Below, piece by piece: positions 5,570 to 6,881 of a DNA stretch of 6,881 nucleotides. Numbering within the stretch: the stretch's first letter is position 1; every line of letters begins with the position of its first letter. The notes beneath the pieces are model-generated. The model was not told the origin of the DNA, did not search any database, and saw only the letters and a list, made by a program, of their open reading frames with translations. Source of the DNA: Deltaproteobacteria bacterium (GTDB lineage Bacteria > Desulfobacterota > DSM-4660 > Desulfatiglandales > Desulfatiglandaceae); assembly GCA_021159825.1 (NCBI GenBank), contig JAGHDR010000397.1, positions 1 to 6,881 on the forward strand, given 5' to 3'. Position numbers and translations under genes: made by a program.

Positions 5570-5887
5570 ATGAGAAAAGTTGATATTTTCGCGGAAAACG
5601 ATTTTAATGACCTCCACATGAGTCGCTTGCTGGTGCATGACTCCCCGCACTTCAAAATTCTGAATTTCAATTTTAAGCCCGGCCAGGAGCTTCCCATTCA
5701 TTCCCATAACATTGAGGGCCAGTTGAGTATCGTCGTTTTGGAAGGAGAAGGGCTTTTCCTCGCAAAAGACGGCAAAACCATTCCCGCCAAACCGGGTGAT
5801 ATCCTTATCTCCGATATCAGCGAACCCCACGGCATCAGGGCCACCGGCTCATTGCGCGTTCTGGTGACCATTGCACCCCCCATATAA
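5570..5887 (+). CDS. Small single-domain cupin protein
   Basis: A 105-residue protein with one beta-barrel cupin domain. Cupin motif 1 is at residues 38-61, with probable metal ligands His44 and His46 (IHSHNIEGQ), followed by Glu49 or Gln51. Motif 2 is KPGDILISDISEPHGI, with the last ligand at His87. A bound Fe, Mn or similar ion is likely. The ATG start follows AAAGGGTG (5555-5562) by 7 bases. It has the same orientation as hcp, 68 bases downstream, separated by a strong hairpin, so it may be a second gene of the hcp transcript. Substrate unknown; stand-alone cupins range from dioxygenases to ligand-binding stress proteins. The right-hand inverted-repeat element begins at its final stop base, so the natural C-terminus could have been slightly altered, although the barrel looks complete. 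Confidence 0.9.
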   Translation: MRKVDIFAENDFNDLHMSRLLVHDSPHFKILNFNFKPGQELPIHSHNIEGQLSIVVLEGEGLFLAKDGKTIPAKPGDILISDISEPHGIRATGSLRVLVTIAPPI

Positions 5888-6109
5888 CAGACCTCGTTAT
5901 CTCCGCCCATTTTAAGAGCTAAAAGATGGACATTTCGCCGCCTCAAATAGTGTTCCATCGAACGGTTGAACGGGCAACTACCTGAAATTAATATCGGCCC
6001 GGGAATCGAGAGTGTCCAATTGTGATCTGAGGGCACGTTTTTTTGTCTGAAGCAACCGTATTCCCAAGGTATTTTTGATATCGAAGATTTTTGATGTAAC
6101 GAGGTCTGT
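5887..6109. mobile_element. 223-bp non-coding segment bounded by 13-bp inverted repeats (MITE-like)
   Basis: ACAGACCTCGTTA (5887-5899) and TAACGAGGTCTGT (6097-6109) are exact reverse complements and frame a segment with no plausible gene. Its size and termini suggest a miniature inverted-repeat element or the remnant ends of a larger insertion. No target site duplication is evident just outside the repeats. The left repeat starts on the last base of the cupin stop codon, and the right end lies about 41 bases from the point where reverse transcriptase similarity is lost. The family is not recognised. A long minus-strand frame runs through it only by chance, joining it to the reverse transcriptase remnant. 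Confidence 0.5.
6012..6044 (+). terminator. Possible Rho-independent terminator after hcp-cupin
   Basis: GTGTCC (6012-6017) can pair with GGGCAC (6031-6036), including one G-T wobble, across a 13-base loop, and the stem is followed by G and seven T (6038-6044). The orientation would stop transcripts coming from the hcp-cupin side before they enter the antisense of the reverse transcriptase remnant. The stem is short and the loop large, so efficiency is uncertain. Confidence 0.35.
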
Positions 6110-6150
6110 AAGACTCTGAAACGATTCTTAAGCTGGTTCCCTGCTGTGCT

Positions 6151-6849
6151 GTAATGCAGATAGATATTAGCGAGAATCGGTGACACAATCCCACCTTGGG
6201 GTGTCCCCTTGTCACTGGCGCTCACTGCGCCATTTTCCATTATACCCGCCTTGAGAAACCGCTTCACATAACGCAGCACTCGTTTATCCGCTATTCGGTG
6301 ACCGAGAAATTTCATCAGCCACTCGTGATCCACATTATCAAAGAACCCTTTGATGTCTGCATCCACAATAAAGTGAATTCGGCCACCCTCGACCTCTTGA
6401 CTCAGCGCTCAGAGAGCATCGTAGCAACCCCGACCCGGGCGGAACCCATACGAGTCATCTATGAAATCCTGCTCATAGATCGCAGATAGAATCCGCGCCA
6501 GCCCTGCCTGTACCAGCTTATCCTCAAGAGCGGGTATGCCCAAGGGACGTTCCTTGCTACTCCCTGGTTTGGGAATATATACCCTGCGTACCGGCAGCGG
6601 GATCTAGGACATCCGGTGCAGTTTCTCGACCAGAGCCGCCAAGTTCTTTTCCAGGCTTAATCCATATTCTTTCTTGGTAACCTTATCAATGCCGACCGCC
6701 GCGTCTTTACGCAACTGCCGAAAACATTCCCGCAGCATCTCCACGTTCATCAGATGAAACAAACGGGTGAACCTACAGCTGGATTCTATACGGGCCTTCT
6801 CCGCTATTCGTTGTAATTTTGTTGCCACCATTTCTCTATTTCCGAGCAT
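6151..6849 (-). pseudogene. Broken group II intron reverse transcriptase (LtrA-type), 5' part only
   Basis: Reading leftward from ATG 6849 (or ATG 6831, giving MVATKLQRIAEKAR), the frame shows the ordered motifs of a group II intron-encoded reverse transcriptase: AAVGIDKVTKKEY, VRRVYIPKPG, RPLGIPALEDK, DSYGFRPGRG, motif A FIVDADIKGFFDNVDH, and motif B KGTPQGGIVSPILANIYLHY. Two in-frame stops interrupt it: TAG at 6604-6606 after LHRMS, where Tyr is usual, and TGA at 6409-6411, where Arg fits (CGA to TGA). Similarity ends near 6151, before the YADD active site, the maturase (X) domain and any intron domain V/VI RNA. No full-length product is possible. The remnant marks past retroelement activity; the intron 5' end would lie beyond the right edge. 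Confidence 0.92.
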
Positions 6850-6881
6850 AGATGATGTGTAATCACAACATTGTTACTCAT

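Noticed and set aside
5698..6366. Minus-strand frame of 222 codons
   Set aside because: It is a chimera: the first part is the reverse transcriptase remnant downstream of its second stop, the middle is the inverted-repeat segment, and the end is antisense to the cupin gene.
6196..6489. Plus-strand frame of 97 codons
   Set aside because: It is antisense to the reverse transcriptase remnant, which has recognisable motifs on the minus strand.
1..6881. CRISPR arrays, tRNA or rRNA genes
   Set aside because: No regularly spaced repeat array, cloverleaf or rRNA-like sequence was seen.

Overview
The window looks like chromosomal DNA of a strict anaerobe of the Desulfobacterota (former Deltaproteobacteria), most likely a sulfate reducer or close relative. 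The evidence is gene content: rubredoxin, rubrerythrin and a two-iron-centre superoxide reductase (desulfoferrodoxin) in a row, followed by a hybrid cluster protein very close to the Desulfovibrio type. The two small hypothetical proteins and the HEAT-like protein also resemble, from memory, proteins seen mainly in sulfate-reducing Desulfobacterota. No species can be named.

Layout. Bases 1-560 hold no convincing gene. They contain a long imperfect inverted repeat built of GAACRTC-type heptamers (67-192), small hairpins, and a near-consensus sigma-54 promoter (505-521). Bases 560-2877 form a tight co-directional cluster of seven genes on the + strand: two small conserved proteins of unknown function, a 58-residue winged-helix regulator starting at GTG 1216, a type II (CX4C) rubredoxin, rubrerythrin, desulfoferrodoxin, and a 61-residue cysteine-rich zinc-ribbon-like protein. 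After a 127-base gap with an 11-bp hairpin comes a HEAT-like repeat protein (3005-3721). Its stop codon lies inside a perfect FNR/HcpR-type palindrome (3713-3726) that is well placed to control hcp (3837-5501). A 17-bp perfect hairpin separates hcp from a small cupin gene (5570-5887).

The right end is mobile debris. A 223-bp segment bounded by 13-bp inverted repeats (5887-6109) begins on the last base of the cupin stop codon. Next to it is a truncated group II intron reverse transcriptase on the minus strand (6151-6849), broken by two in-frame stops and lacking the YADD region.

How the genes fit together. Rubredoxin can pass electrons to rubrerythrin (peroxide reduction to water) and to desulfoferrodoxin (superoxide reduction to peroxide), giving a complete cytoplasmic superoxide-to-water route that makes no O2. 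Hcp deals with NO and related nitrogen species. The two halves appear to be under different control: a sigma-54 promoter for the oxygen half and a CRP/FNR-type operator for the nitrosative half. The small unknown proteins, the mini-regulator with one cysteine in its wing, the zinc ribbon and the cupin are the least understood parts of this defence island.
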